Shown: in pieces, positions 10,963 to 25,100 of the stretch
Numbering within the stretch: position 1 is the first letter of the stretch
How the letters are laid out: the number at the start of each line of letters is the position of its first letter
Assembly (NCBI GenBank): GCA_037951105.1
Contig: JBAMJV010002034.1
Coordinates: 1-64,000 of the forward strand
Source of the DNA: Echinarachnius parma
Lineage: Eukaryota > Echinodermata > Echinoidea > Clypeasteroida > Echinarachniidae
Length of the DNA stretch: 64,000 nt
Direction: 5' to 3'
Program-made: the position numbers and the translations under genes
The notes under the pieces: generated by a model
Told to the model about the DNA's origin: nothing
What the model saw: the letters and a program-made list of their open reading frames with translations, nothing else
The model's database searches: none

Positions 10963-11496
10963 AGGGGTAGTACAGTTTTGGTAAGGCTGAACTTTAGTAA
11001 CCAAACCTGGACAGTAACATAAACTAAAAGTTATAACTCCACCATGCTCCAAAAGGTATACAAAATTACAAACGACTAAGTAAAAAGCCCGTTATCATTA
11101 AAAAAAAGAGCCATTAAAACACAAGAGGGCGCTTTCTAAAAAGGCATTGGTTTCAACCATTTTTCATACAAAATTATGCATGTGATGTTTTATTGAAATA
11201 ATGATTAAATAGAGAGATCATCAACAACTATTTTAAAAACGCTTTTGAAAATTTTGAAAAAGTGCAAGCATTTAAAAAAATTTTTTTTTAAATCATCTAA
11301 TTATTTGGGCCCCAAATAATTATAAGATCAGATATATTTATTGATATTTCAGCCATTTCTGGGTCGATTTTGACCAAATAAAGTTTACTCTGCCATTAAA
11401 ATTGCATGTTCTCTCAAATTCGACAGTTAGTTTTTCATTACCTCACAACAAAATTGTGATGTGTAGCGCCCTCTCTACCAAAACTAAAGTACCCCT
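10963..11496 (+). mobile_element. TTAA-flanked MITE, family A, copy 1
   Basis: A 534-bp non-coding element flanked by TTAA on both sides (10959-10962 and 11497-11500). It begins AGGGGTAGTACAGTTTTGG and ends in the near-complement ...AGTACCCCT. No transposase frame. Internal landmarks are GAGGGCGCTTTCT, a region near TGATATTTCAGCCATTTCTG, and GCGCCCTCT near the end. TTAA duplication is typical of piggyBac-type transposases, although the AGGG terminus is not the usual CCC one. Confidence 0.8.
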
Positions 11497-11553
11497 TTAA
11501 CATGATACTGGTATAAAGAACTCTCATTTCCCTCTTATCAGCATCATCGTCAT

Positions 11554-11554
<1 letters not shown>

Positions 11555-11594
<40 letters not shown>

Positions 11595-11765
11595 TGATAA
11601 TCATAATAATCACCACCATCATCACTACTACCATCACCATCATTTATTTATTTACGTTTTTATTTCAACAGGGTTGCCCTCATCATCGTCATCATCGCCA
11701 ATAATCATCATCATCATCATAATCATCATTATCATCCTCATCATCATCTTTATAATCATTGTCAC
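11555..11765. repeat. AAT and ATC/TCA trinucleotide microsatellites
   Basis: A pure AAT run at about 11555-11592 is followed by interrupted CAC/ATC and TCA runs to about 11760. The block lies between two oppositely oriented family A elements. Confidence 0.9.
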
Positions 11766-11885
11766 AGTCACCTCGGATTTTTACAATATCTCTAACCAAT
11801 AACCCATCTAGGAAGTAGTAAGGAAAATAACTGGACCTGGTTATATGATTTTGGTTCTCTCTTGTATCATATTAATTTGGATTCG

Positions 11886-12315
11886 AGGGGTAGTTCAGTT
11901 TTGGTATAGAGGGCGCTGCACGAAATAATATTTCTGTGAGATAATGAAAAACTGAGTGTAAAATTTGAAAGAGCATACAATTTGAATGGCAGAATAAACT
12001 TTATTTGATCAAAATCGGTTCAGAATCGGCTGAAATATCAATAAATATATCCGATCGTAATAAATCTGGGGCCTAGATAAAATCGATTTTTCAAAAATTA
12101 AAAAATGCTTTCACTTTTTCAAAAATGTTCAAAAGAGGTTTTAAAATAGTTGTTGATGATCTCTCTATTTAATCATTATTTCAACAAAACATCACATGTT
12201 TAATTTTGTATGAAAAATGGTCGAAACCAATGGTTTTTTTTAGAGAGCGCCCTATTGTGTTTTAATGGCTCTTTTTGAATGATAACAGGCATTTTACCAA
12301 AACTGTACTACCCCT
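11886..12315 (-). mobile_element. Family A MITE, copy 2, inverted
   Basis: Same family as 10963-11496 but in reverse orientation and about 100 bp shorter. The right end is followed by TTAA (12316-12319); the left flank is TTCG instead, so the target duplication has mutated or that end is truncated. Together with copy 1 it forms a large inverted pair around the microsatellite block. Confidence 0.8.
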
Positions 12316-12453
12316 TTAAGCCACGCCCACCTGGATACACCCTTACGTGTATTTATATATTCTACGCCAATGTAATTATAACTTTTAATTAACAATCAAT
12401 GTTTGATTATATTTGCAAGTCTATGAGTGGATCTAGGTGATTTTAAGAATGTG

Positions 12454-12551
12454 ATGATGATGATGATGCTGTTGTTGTTGATGATGATGATGATCAGGTG
12501 TGGATGTGTGTGTGTGTGTGTGTGTGCGTGTGCGTGTGCGTGTGCGTGTGC

Positions 12552-12609
<58 letters not shown>

Positions 12610-12655
12610 GGTTGTGCATGGGTGTGTCTGTCTGTGTGTGTGTGTGTGTGTGCGC
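12454..12655. repeat. GAT then TG/CA dinucleotide microsatellite
   Basis: GATGAT runs at 12454-12494 are followed by about 150 bp of (TG)n with CG interruptions at 12505-12655. Purine-pyrimidine alternation of this length can adopt Z-DNA. The long valine/cysteine or threonine/histidine frames across it are by-products of the repeat. Confidence 0.95.
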
Positions 12656-12659
12656 GAGT

Positions 12660-14533
12660 AAGTTGTATAGTACGAAATCCACTCATTAATATGTTATTCA
12701 TAAGTGTTGAAATGTACACGTTCCTAAAATGATAAACCTGCTTATTGATAAGATGACAAATAAAACAAAATAAGTCTGAATATATACATTATAACCCACT
12801 TTTATTTATAACATAAAAAACTTATTTTAAGGCGTAAGACATAAAGGAAGAAAGAAATAGAATATGCAGACTATCAAACACCATCTTGATTATAAAATCA
12901 GATATTATAATAATATCCAAAAATTACCGCTATAAAAGTAAAGAGGTTAAATAAGGAAACATTCGTAGAAACAATTGCTTCTATAACATCTAATCTACAA
13001 CTGAGTTTCATTTCGTTTACACAACACATGTACATGCATATTTCAGCAAAAATTCATAATATAAAACTTGGCATATACATTATATCAAAAGGAGAGTAAT
13101 AGTGGATTAAGAGAAAACCACTTTCATAATGGTTAAAGGCTTCGAAATAAAAGGGGAAATTATATTTTACTCATTTTTATAACACCCGTATAATTATAAT
13201 TACGTAATTACTAAACAAAGATAAGGAAATTATTCTATGAAATATTTTAGATGGCACTATTCAAATAACCAATAAGCATTGCCCATGTATTGGTCAGGAA
13301 CGTTAATGGTGTAACTGGTATTTCTGATCAAAAAAGTAACCAGGAATTCAAGACAGATTCTTAGGTCAAAATTGAAACATATCGTAGTGACAGAGAGATT
13401 TTCAACTTTAATAAGAATCTACCATACATTACCGACTTATGTGATTGAAAGTGTAACCAAAATACCAACATTCTTGAGTAAAAAGATGCAATTTCTCATT
13501 AAGACAATCGAACCGTAATCCGTGGCTATACAATAATTACCAATCTTTCTTACGCGTTCGTGCATATTATATAGGGACTAAATAAGCATTTACCCTTAAA
13601 AGTAACATTGTACAGGAATATATCATTATAATATCATGTTTATATACACTGAATATTTCATGAAAGACTTCGTAAAAGACAATCTCGAATATATATTGAA
13701 AGACTACTGTAGGCTAAAATGGTCATGAATATTAACCAACCAATCAAGTAATTACATTTCCTGAAATGAACGAAATTATTGAAAGACTTGTTTTCCTACT
13801 TGAGGAAATGAGTGAAAGGCAGATTACATGTCGGAAAGTTCACGCAATATCAACAAGAGTTACCGTATGTTTACTCTCAAATTGCCGTTTTTTTATATCC
13901 ACATAACTTCTATGTCATATATATTTCATAAACTGGAATATTATAATTACACAAAATAGGCACGCGAATTGTACCAAAAGATGTAGTAACTGAAGAATCC
14001 ATATTTACATGCGTTTTACTATTTTTTGTGTAACGCAACGAAGATTGTACAGTTGTATAATGCATTAAAAAAAAGCCATCCACATTTGAATACGTATTAT
14101 AGTTTTTAAATGATGCTACTTAGTCTAAATGGTATATTTTTATTTGTCGTTTTGAATGTAACAAGAAAAATTAGTTCTTTTTTACACTCTAGAAACAAAT
14201 CATGCACCTTTAGCAGTAATCATTTTCGACACGATAGTGTAGATTTTAGTGTGCACCATCTTTTAATATGAGAAGCTGCATAAACATATATATACGTCTG
14301 TAGGCATACATAACGATACACATATACACATATATATTTTTGATAAAAATATATCTGCGGTATGCAAATTGTTCGGCATCACAATTTATACGAAAAAGTG
14401 GGGTTTGAGTCTAAACTGGTTTCTTTAATATCTGAGAAGCCTTAAAGATAATCAGGAGAAATAAAATAATATTATTTTCCTCATGTGTTGTTGCTAAAAC
14501 GTTCCATAGACTTTCTCTACATTATAATAATAA

Positions 14534-14588
<55 letters not shown>

Positions 14589-15832
14589 TAATATACATTT
14601 ATTTAGGAGTTTAAGGTAATATGTACATTGATCAAAATTACTGTTTTACTAAACTAAAATATAATTGTGTGATAATGTTTTACTTGACAGATCTAATAAA
14701 AGGACATTTGTGTTTTCTTTGAAATAACATAGATAAGAAGACTATATAGTATGTTTATAAATGTTACTCTGTGTTTTTGTACAAAAGCTACGTCAGCGAA
14801 GTAGGCCTATATTTATTCAGCAGCAATATATTCACAAAATTCACTTTGTTTTGCAAAAGAAATATGCACTCGTTAAAATGTTAAGTTGACATTATTGTAC
14901 TTTCATGCAAATGTTATCTTTATCATATTTCCAATAATTATTTTGATTGAGACTGGAAATCCATGAAAATATAGTGACCACCATATCTGTTTGTTGTACT
15001 TTTTGACGATAACTTTAATAGTATGCATGACTATAAAATGTGTATTTGTATTTTGTACCGCCCATGCACGTTTTTGTAAAAAGGAATAGTCATTTGTAAA
15101 CCATAGAGCTTATTACGTATTTTAAAAATATATAAAATTGTTTGCAAAGATTTAAAAGGCTAAGATAGTACATTATTATACACTATTAATTATATAAGTG
15201 AGCAGACTGTTGATATTGGCAATTTTCAATGCAACCGATCGACTAAATTAAAGAAAATCATTGATTTAATTAAAATGTATAAAAAATAAACTTCTTTTTG
15301 ATTAGATACCGATAATTTCGAGTACAACTGAAATAATAAAGACACATTGTCTCAGAAAAAATACAGGCTTTATGTAAACTATTATGAATAATATATGCCT
15401 GCACATTTCTTCATGTCTTTCTCGATGTGTATATGTTTTAAAGGAAACGAGTCAGAGAGCTACATGGGAAGCTTGTTCGGCCCCGTTCGTGTTTTCAGTA
15501 AACTTCGGTAAACTTCGGCAAACGCGTTCATACGGTTCGATGACTATTTCGAAGCGTGCACCACAGAATGTGAATATGATTCCATGACGTAATGGAAACA
15601 CTCGTAGTGACATCATGGAAGTCATAGTGCCTGGCAGAATTAGTAATGCCACGCATCCAGTTGCAGAATCGTACAGTGTGCGGTGACTTTTAATTTAATA
15701 ATCAACAATAATGCATCGTTACCATGTAGCTCACAGACTCTTTACTTTTAATAACATTTTAAAGCCTTTAAGCGTAATAATTAACCAACACCACACGGTG
15801 GTGGCATGAAGTGCCCGATGAGACTTAGAGGC
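12660..15832. other. Intergenic / possible 3' UTR side of the PTB gene, AT-rich
   Basis: No gene is seen. An AAT microsatellite occupies 14521-14587. Several TTTATT sequences (AATAAA on the minus strand), for example near 14600 and 14810, could serve as polyadenylation signals for the minus-strand PTB gene, but none can be preferred. Confidence 0.4.
14521..14587. repeat. AAT trinucleotide microsatellite
   Basis: About 20 nearly uninterrupted AAT units. Confidence 0.95.
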
Positions 15833-16123
15833 TTAAAAGAGCATGTCGTCGCGGGCGTAGCCGTCTTCGACGTACCGGCGTGATTGGCGACCTCTGCGTG
15901 CTCCTCCGCCATAGCCGCCATCGTCGTATCCAGCCGGTCGTCGACGGTCGAACCCTCCTTCGTGGCCGAAGCTTGGCGCCGGGAAGGTCTCGCGAGTGTA
16001 CACGACCTCCTTCTCGACTGGGGCCGGAGGCTGACGGGGCGGTGGTGGGGCCTCCTGGAAGTAATCATCGTCGGCGTCGTCGAAGTCGTATCCCGCGCGT
16101 GGGTCACCGTAGACCTCGATGAC
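15833..16123 (-). CDS. PTB gene exon 5 (terminal), residues 231-326
   Basis: Begins GTC ATC GAG after an acceptor CATCCAAAG (16124-16132 on the minus strand) and ends TAA at 15833-15835. Encodes an Asp/Tyr-rich stretch, a Pro run, then RRRPAGYDDGGYGGG and the end GYARDDMLF. The exon is clearly GC-richer than its surroundings. Longer frames read here in other registers are not the coding ones. Confidence 0.85.
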   Translation of the reverse strand, partial: VIEVYGDPRAGYDFDDADDDYFQEAPPPPRQPPAPVEKEVVYTRETFPAPSFGHEGGFDRRRPAGYDDGGYGGGARRGRQSRRYVEDGYARDDMLF

Positions 16124-19100
16124 CTTTGGATGAGAAAGGATAACAAATAATCATATTTACAGTAAATTTCAGTACCATTTGGTCTTGAATATGCTGAACA
16201 GATCTTTGCATTACACCTTTCAGAACATTTTGTTTGCAAATAAAATAATTTTGAAAATATTGAATTTGCCTTTCATCCACGTTGCAGTTATAAAGATTGG
16301 ATGCTCAGTCAGTAGGAATTTTGTTGTTGTTCATGTCTAATCAAGCATGCACTTATCATCCAGTATTTAAACTACAAACAAATTATTGATCACGTCGATA
16401 AAAGACAAATAATGCCGTTTTTTAATGTAAATTCATTACTTGGAGCTTCCTCGTTTCTCTTCTACCGTGTTGTTTAGCTTATGGTAAGAGAATAATAAAA
16501 TAGGGTTAGATTTTTTCAAATGCCCATTTAGTATGACGATATCTATCATTCAGCTCAAGAGCGTTAATGAACGGTCATAAACCTCATAGACGTCATACAG
16601 TAATTCGTTGTAAAAGCTGACGCATATGTTCGCTTGTTTAACCAGGAAAGCAGTGTTCTTTTTCAATGAAACTTTCACACATCATTCGGACGTATCTTTC
16701 AAAGATTTTGGTACAGGATTGGTCTCAAATGTCATTTTGGGCAATATCTGACACTTTACAGGTGCACCTTTAAATTACCTGGTTTGGTCGTGGCCTCGGC
16801 TGCAGCTGCTGCTGACGAGGTCGGGGGCGAGAGCTGATGCGTGCCGGTGGGTGGTAGTGCTCGCGCTCCATCACGGCAGGGGCCTCGTACGAACGGCGGT
16901 GGTGGTCGAGTGCTACTTGTTAGCAGAAAAAAACACAGGGAAACAGAAGAATTCAAAAGTGATTACCTCGACAGAATTATGATGTCGATCACTTATCCTT
17001 TGGATGAGAGAGAAAAGGGCAAGGAGATTTTGCTAAAATTTGCTAAGATTTATTTTTCTAAGAGAGCTCAATTTGGTTTGTAAAACGCCCTGAAAATTTC
17101 AAGATGATTATCTCTTGAGTACAAAAAGTGACTTATAAGTGCCGTTTTCTTTCTCAACCGACGACACACATCAATCATATTTTGAACAAAATCATGAACT
17201 AGCATTTGGGATTCAACCTGCCCCTCTTGCCTTGCCCTCCTCCCGCCCGTGTTTGTTTGCATATTGCCCCTCCCACCATCATCACCATCATTGTGTTAAC
17301 GAGGTCACCTGGATGAATTAAAGTCTATATCACGTCTTTACAATGAGCGTCGGTCGATTGCTACCTATCCCCTGCACATGCGCCCTACCTGCCCTACCCC
17401 TGCTCCATTCCACCCGCTCACCCTCACCTAAACCATTGCATACATCCTGTCAGCACACTAAAACACCTCTTCCCCAAAGACATCTTGAGGAATTCCCCAA
17501 ATACCTGTAGAGGAATTCCCCAAACACCTCTTGAGGAGTTCCCTAAAGACTTCTTGATGAATTCCCCAAAGGCTTCTTGAGGACTTCCCCCGCCCCCCAA
17601 ACACCTCTTGAGGAGTTTTCTAAAGACCTCTTGAGGAATACCCCCAAAATCTCTTGAGGAATTCCCCAAACACCTGTTGAGGAATTCCCGAAAGACCAGT
17701 TGAGGAATATTCTCCAAAGATCTCTTGAAGAAATCCCCCCAAAACCACTTAAGGCATTCCCCAAATACCTCTTGAGGAATTCTCCAAAGACTTCTTGAGG
17801 AATTCCACAAACACCTGTTTAGGAGTTCCCCAAAGGCCTGCCTGTTGAGGAGTTCCCCAAAGATATCTTGAGGAATTCCCCAAAGACCTATTGACGAATT
17901 CCCCAAAGACATCTTGAGGAATTCCCCAAAGACCTCTTGAGGAATTCCACAAACACCTGTTTAGGAATTCCCTAAAGGCCTGTTGAGATGTTCCTCTTGA
18001 GGATTACCTCTTGAGGAATTCTTCAAACAACTCTTGAGGAATTCCCCCAAAAGCTCACGAGGAATTCCCCGGAATACCTCTTGAGGAATCCCCCAAATAC
18101 CTCTTGATGAATTCCCCAAATCTTGATGAATTATCCAAATGACTCTTGAAGAGCTCTTGATGAATTATCCAAATAACTCTTGAAGAGCTCTTGAGGAATT
18201 ACCCAAATAACTCTTGAAGAGATCTTAAGGAATTTGTGCTAGCACCCTCTTCTACATTGAGGCATACATTGGGACAAACTCGGGTAGATGTCCCTCGATG
18301 AAACACTAGATATGCCTTTAACGTTTAATCCATTTATGTTACCCTGTTCCACCCTTAGCTACACCAAAGCAAACGTGCTAGGCATAACAAGACCTTCTTC
18401 AGATTAAAAACACTACCTACATTGGTGCTTACCTCCTCTTGTGAGACGAGCCGGAGCATACTCCGAGTAGGAGTCCCTCCCCCTTTTAGGTGGAGCATAC
18501 TCTGAGTAGGTGTCCCTCTGCCTTCTGGGTGGGCCTCTGGCGTCCTGCTTGTAGTCCTTGTAGGCCGCCTGGAATCCATTGGCAAAGGACGCCTGAACAA
18601 AAAAGGAGTGTATTATATAAATAAGTTATGAATTAATAAATTCTGAAGAGTGATATATTATACAAGAATTGCTTGTGTAATAAGATAAGAGTCAGTTTGG
18701 GGCATAAACTTCCGACACTTGCAGAATCTTTAGCCTTTGACATATCTGACGACGAAGAATCTGCTGGAATCGGAAGCTTAGATCCCCGATTCTCAGATAA
18801 AAAGATCATACCATATTCTAAGCGATGTAGAAACAGAAAAACATCGACACTGGGTACAAATCAAGCCAACACACTAAAGTGTGCAATTTCAACTACCTTC
18901 GAGAGCATACAGCCACAGAGCCGCTACAAAATCCGATGCGTAGCTTACCTTCAGGTTGGCAGCTTCCGACTCGTCACGGCAGTAGAAGATGTGCGAGAGG
19001 AAACAGTTCTGGCTCTGCGACCAGGCAACGAAGGCGAAGATGTTTGGGTAGTCCTCATCGTGCACGCAGTAGTGGATGAACTTGGTCTGGATGTTCTCGT

Positions 19101-22100
19101 CGTGGAAGCTCTCTGTTGATCGAAAAAGAAAGAAAAACGATGACAAAAAGCAATGGCTAACTACAGTCGAAGATATCAAAGATCATATCGTCGTCCCATT
19201 GTGTTAACAGGCTACAAATGCAGAACTATTTGGGTAGTCCTCATCGCACACGCAGTAGTGGATGAACTTGGTCTGGACTGTTTGTTGTCGTGGAAGCTCT
19301 CTGTTGATCGAAAAAGAAAAAAAAAATGACAAAAAGCAATGGCTAACTACAGTCGAAGATATCAAAGATCCTATCGTCGTCCCATTATGTTAACAGGCTA
19401 CAAATGCGGAACTATTTGGGTAGTCTTCATCGTGCACGCAATAGGGGATGAACTGAAATGTCTCGTTGTGGAACCTCTCTGTTGTCAAAAAAAATAAAAG
19501 ACAGGCAATTAAAAATTGAATATGGTCGAAGAATTCAAAGCCCATGTTGTAGATTATGTTAACAGGTCACGCAAGCGAAGCTATCTGGGTAGTCTTAATT
19601 CGCCGTACACGATGAACTTAGTTTGTATGTTCTCGTCGTAGAGGCATTCTTTGGTCGAAAAGGAAAGAAAGAATGAATATATGATGCGTCTTCAAATTTG
19701 GGAAGACTCGCAGGACCGCGGCATATCTTTGTTCAAACTTTAGGTACATGACTTGTTTTGGTCATAATGTGTGTTACTTTTATTGAAATCCAAACATGAA
19801 GGCATATTACCAGAAATATATTAAATAAATGAAAACGAGCAAAGAAAAATAGGCCTCGTCGGAAACCGAACCCGAGACCTCCGAATAGCTAGACCAGTGC
19901 TCAACCATCGAATTATTTACATGTTTCAATAAAAAAAAAACACAAGTTAGTTGTAAATTATCTATTCAGAAGACACGACTTGGAAATGTTATAAGTCTCA
20001 TTTGTAATAATAATAGGTATGATGTCACAAGTATAATCAGCTACAGTACATTTCAGGAACAAATTAACCAAAGTAGCCTAATTATGTCTTCTTTTACCAA
20101 AATAAATGAAAAAAGGAATGACATGGCTTTAGATGTCAACTTTTAACAGTCAGTTTGAAACGAGGTTTACGGTCAGATTCCGTGATCTATTGATCTAGTT
20201 TGGCAGTTTTTTTCTACCAAAAATATCAACCAAAAAATATGCTCCTATACAATCAAATACCGTGATTCCATATTATGACATAAACATGTCATTATAGAGA
20301 GAGATACAAAGAATTATGAATAGAGCATAATATAGTGGTCAATGAAACGATTTGCGGTCAAGGATGAAACGGGTGAGGCAATTTTGTCCGGGTATATGGA
20401 ACCATTGATCCGAGAAATCGAGGTTAGGCCACTGTTTATTGATGCTTATATTGTGTCATCATCATATATTTGACCACTTTAGGTCAAATTCATTTTTTTT
20501 TTACTTATTCGAAGAAATTAATTTCACAATTTTTGTCAGTTCCCTTTGTACCATCCAATAGAATTGTAAATACAACCCGAACAATTCCTTATACTTATAT
20601 GCACTCATTCGGGTGAAGGTTGGAACTGCCCTTTTAACTCCAAGAAAACATTATACTGAGTCCCTCAAACATCATAACAATTTTGCCTTTAAATATGAAC
20701 TTTACAAAACCCTATATTCAGTCCCTCAAAACCGTCTCCATTATTTTGTTTTCAATTTCAGTTGAGGGCACAAAATGAACTCTCGCCTTAATGTTGGCCA
20801 ACAAGTCTCTTCTGCATTGTATACCTTCTACCACCTTTTAAATGACTGAAAGAAAGGCATGGCATTGTTCCACCAAAAAATTCGGAAACACTATACTGAC
20901 GTTGTGACGCGTAGGCCATGGATAGCTTATTCGGCATTTCTACCATTTTATTAAAATGGTGGGGCTTAACATTATTTTGGGTGAAAGAAACATATTCATA
21001 TTATACAGTACAATAAATCATAATCCATTATCGGACCATAGAATTTGATAGGACAGCTTATCTATATATAGTAGAACTTTATAAAAAAAACACACCTCAT
21101 TTTCATAGAATGAAGCACAGATATACGAAATATAAACATTATGTCATTGGGGTTTTCTTTTGACAAGTTTGAGGAGTGTTTGCACAACAGTTGTCAGATC
21201 ACGAAAGGCGTTTTCATGGGCGTAGGGGCGAAACAAAATTCAGGGGGCGCTGAGGTTTATTGCCTACATACCATCTTTCCCATTTTCAACTGACAAGCAA
21301 AAGAAGAAAAAAAGAAGGTCATCACGATATTTAACCGCCTAAAAATCGCATCGTTTTTTACTTTCCCGAATAAGACATGACTTTGCCGGAATATGATTTG
21401 AATTTGCCCGAATATGATACGAGTTTGACAGAATATGGCATGCTTTTGCCCGAATGTCTGATGCCTTTTGCCCGAATACGGCTTCTTTTGTTGATAACTC
21501 AAGGGGGGCTGCAGCCCCCGCTAGCTTCTGCGCCTATGGGCGTTTCTTGTTACGCCTTAAACTGTATTTACACATGGACATTTGTTCAAGTTTTATTAAC
21601 ACATATTTTGTTTAAAGTAGATAAAGAGTCGAGATGAGAAACCGATTTGGCAATTAAACAGTTCGCTACAATTATTATGTTATTATTTTACAATGATATG
21701 CGTTACATCTATGCGCGAACTGCCTTTGAAACCTGATTTATATTGTTTCATGCATGACAATAATTATTTTAACATATCTGTTTTAATATAAGAAAGAAGG
21801 TGAATTTATCTTTTACATGAATTATATAAATTGACAGAACATAATTTTGTTTTCTTATAGCTGGTAGGAAAACTCGAGTTTCCCTTTTTTTAAATTAAAT
21901 TGTTTTGTCGTTTAGTCGTTGTTTCATTGTTGTTTTGTGTTTTGTTGTGGTTGATGTAGTTGCGGATGCTGTTGTTGATTGAAATAAAGATATCAGAAAT
22001 GGACGTGGGCTCGTAAGTTGTTTTTCGAATCAAAACCGTTGCGAATATTTATATCTAAGTCTACGACTATTCACAACACCCTTAACCAATTTCTACAATG

Positions 22101-25100
22101 GACCGGAAATGCATACTGTAGTATTATTATTACTCAAACAAACAGTTCTTTCTGGGTTGTAAATATATTATGCTTGATAAAATGGTCAGAATTCGATTGA
22201 TCTATACTAATACGTGGATCGCTCCGTGTCACTGATACAAAGTATTCACTATAATATCATCATTATCATTCAACATCCAAAATACATATGTTTTATCACA
22301 CATACATGGGCGTAAATACTTACGTAATACCTATTCATCATGGGGAGGGGGGGGTGAATGAATAGATCATCCCCCCCCTGTTAAATGGGTATCAATGACA
22401 GATTTACGTCCATGTCTATGATACATGTATTATTTATAGTTCCAAATACATGTCGTTTATGATACCGTAGAAAATGCCCATAACTTGTTCATGAATAAAA
22501 ACAATTTGTATGTGTACCAATCAGATAGATCAGAATCTCCACCCATTCTATCAATACAAATATAAGAATGTTAATTTCCCCTAAGCGAGTAGGCGTGCAC
22601 CCCACATAAATAATTTTCGCACGGTGAACTACTAACTGAAGTTTGCCCGACACGCCTGCTGCTCCGAAAACAAACTGATTCTTTCAAAACTATTTAGAGC
22701 GTTGTAGCAAGGGTTCCAATGGGGCCCATTAGAAGGGGGTGCCTAACGAGGACAAGTTCAGAGGGGTGCACAAAGGGGTGCAAAAAGGGGTGCAATAAAA
22801 TGGATTCTTTCAAAGCTATTTTGTCTGGCGTAGCAAGGGTTCCAATGGGATTAATTAGAAGGGGTTTGTTTTTTACATAGAACTCTGAGAAATCACAGGG
22901 GCTTTAATGATTTTAAAGAGCTCTTTCTGGCACCCGGAGGCAAGATATGCAATGTTTGTAATGTTCATAACCTCATTCTGTTCATTTTCAGTGTGGAAAG
23001 ATTACCATAAAGGGAGTGGTTTGAGGTACGGAGGGGGGGGGGGGGGGGGGGTACCCCCTTATCTTCTCTTCACAGCTTCGCCCTCGAATATGCACTACGC
23101 ATACACGTGACGTTAATTCTATTATATTATTATAATATGAAAAATGCCCGAGGCCACAAAGTACAAAACCACTGGGTTGAATAAAATTATATTCACACAT
23201 ATGAATATTGTGAATATTCCTAGCATGAAGGAATTTCGTGCATTGTGTGGAGCGATTGTTGCCAAAAAAGCGCGGTATTTCCTTTCAAAGAATAATTCAA
23301 CACCCACTTTTGATATGGACTCATCACTACATACAGTTTATAATATCTGTACTATAATCTTGTATACAAACGTAGCAAAGCTACCACCTAATATATCTTA
23401 AGAGTTGTACACTAAGCCGTGATATTTATATTACACTTCTACATGAAAACATAATTAAGGGTTAATTGTTTGTTACATTACCTTTGTAAGAGGCGTGGTA
23501 TATACGTATTAATTAACAAACCTATATGTTACGATTTAATAGCTCTTCCATTTTATCTAAACAACCAAAAGTGCTGTATAATCAAGGACGAGTACCTCCT
23601 TGGTATAATGAAAACAGCATGATATTATGCAGTATATGCAGTACCTTTTGCAGGATCATCGTGACATACATTAGTTTGGAAATGTAGCTCTTCTAGTTAC
23701 ATACTGGGATATAAATCAACACTATCAAATCATCCATCTTTGCCTATGATTTTGATATCGTCTTGTACAAGTTATTGAGTAAATGTAACATATACATAAT
23801 TAGGAATAAAGATACATGTATAGAGTGCATCAAAAGGACCCCAAACATGCCAAATAAGCAACCAATTTCCGTTTTTATGTGTCGTGGCAAAGAGGGGCTA
23901 ACTTGGGACCCAGATAGGAAGCCAAAGGCTGATATTTTTGCTAACTATTACTGATTAGTGCATAATTCATGTCACTTCAGGGCCCCATTGAAGAAAGAGT
24001 TGCAATCGATTGTACAAAAGTTGCAATTAATGGCAAGTCAGAACATGTGACTAAATGCACAAATCTGATTGATTCAAATGTACAAATTATCTGACTTGCA
24101 ATTAATTGAAACTTTACCATGTTTACAAACGATCGTAACTCTTTCTGCAACGAGACCTAAATGTAACAGAATGCATAAACATGTCAGCGTTTTTGCTTCC
24201 CTTCAAAGTTACCTGACAGAAAAATCCATCTCGTTATGGAGGGGGTCCTTTAATATTATGACGTCATACAATCCACCTCCATGTAGTGGAGAGGGAACAA
24301 GATAGTGTAAAGCCCGGCGCAGACAGAGCCGACTCGACGCGATCCGACTGGTTTTCAGTCACGCTAGAGTCAGTTTCGCTCAGTCGGAGCCGACTCAACA
24401 TGTCGAATCGGCCTCGAATGACCTCCGACTGGCTCTTGACTGGCAAAACCGGAGTCCTGAGGCAACGCATACTGAGTTAATCAGGCTGAAAACCAGTCGG
24501 ATCGGGTCGAGTCGGCTCTGTCTGCGCCGGGCTTCAGATGATACTGAAACAAGACACAGTCTCAGTGGACCAAACCCTCGGAATATAGACTGATTTTTCG
24601 GTCTACGTAAGGGGGTATACTATCAAACACCTCAAGTCTGGACTACATCAACAAATGAAACTTCAAGAGGTTTTTAGTCAAATGCGACCAAGGAAGATAA
24701 TGTTTGCGCCGGGGATAAAGTGTCTGCAATTGCTCGACCAACAAACATAACGGTGAAATCAAAATACGAAAATCGTCATGAATAAAGATGTAGTGCATCG
24801 TCGGCGTCACAACCAGTCATTTGGCATATCTACGTGGTCATGAGTATGTTTCTACATTCAACTAACCGTCTTGAATTTAAGTGTTATCATGGTTAACATT
24901 CATGTGTTGCTATAATATAATATATCCCGAAATACAGACATAAGAGAGCATCAACAAATCAACAAAGTTTCAATAATTTCATAACGAAAAATTTGTAATG
25001 AACATATTGCATCATTAAACCGAAACGCGTCATATTGTCATTATGTTTTTCAAAAGTCAACGTCAACCACCCTAACGTCAAAAGTGTATTGAAATAAATT

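Noticed and set aside
12396-12732. Several frames of about 60-107 codons over the TG microsatellite
   Set aside because: They are translations of a dinucleotide repeat, open in several frames at once.
15781-16239. 152-codon minus-strand frame over PTB exon 5
   Set aside because: Wrong register: the frame that joins the upstream exons by phase uses another register with a consistent stop at 15833.
16756-16956. Pro/Ala-rich minus-strand frame over PTB exon 4
   Set aside because: It does not match the phase of either neighbour; the register with SYEAPAVMEREHY does.
17424-17952. Minus-strand Gly/Asn/Ser/Leu repeat proteins
   Set aside because: They arise from the intronic minisatellite and lack splice or start context.
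17463-18236. CRISPR array
   Set aside because: Units are continuous and degenerate, with no unique spacers, and the genome is animal.
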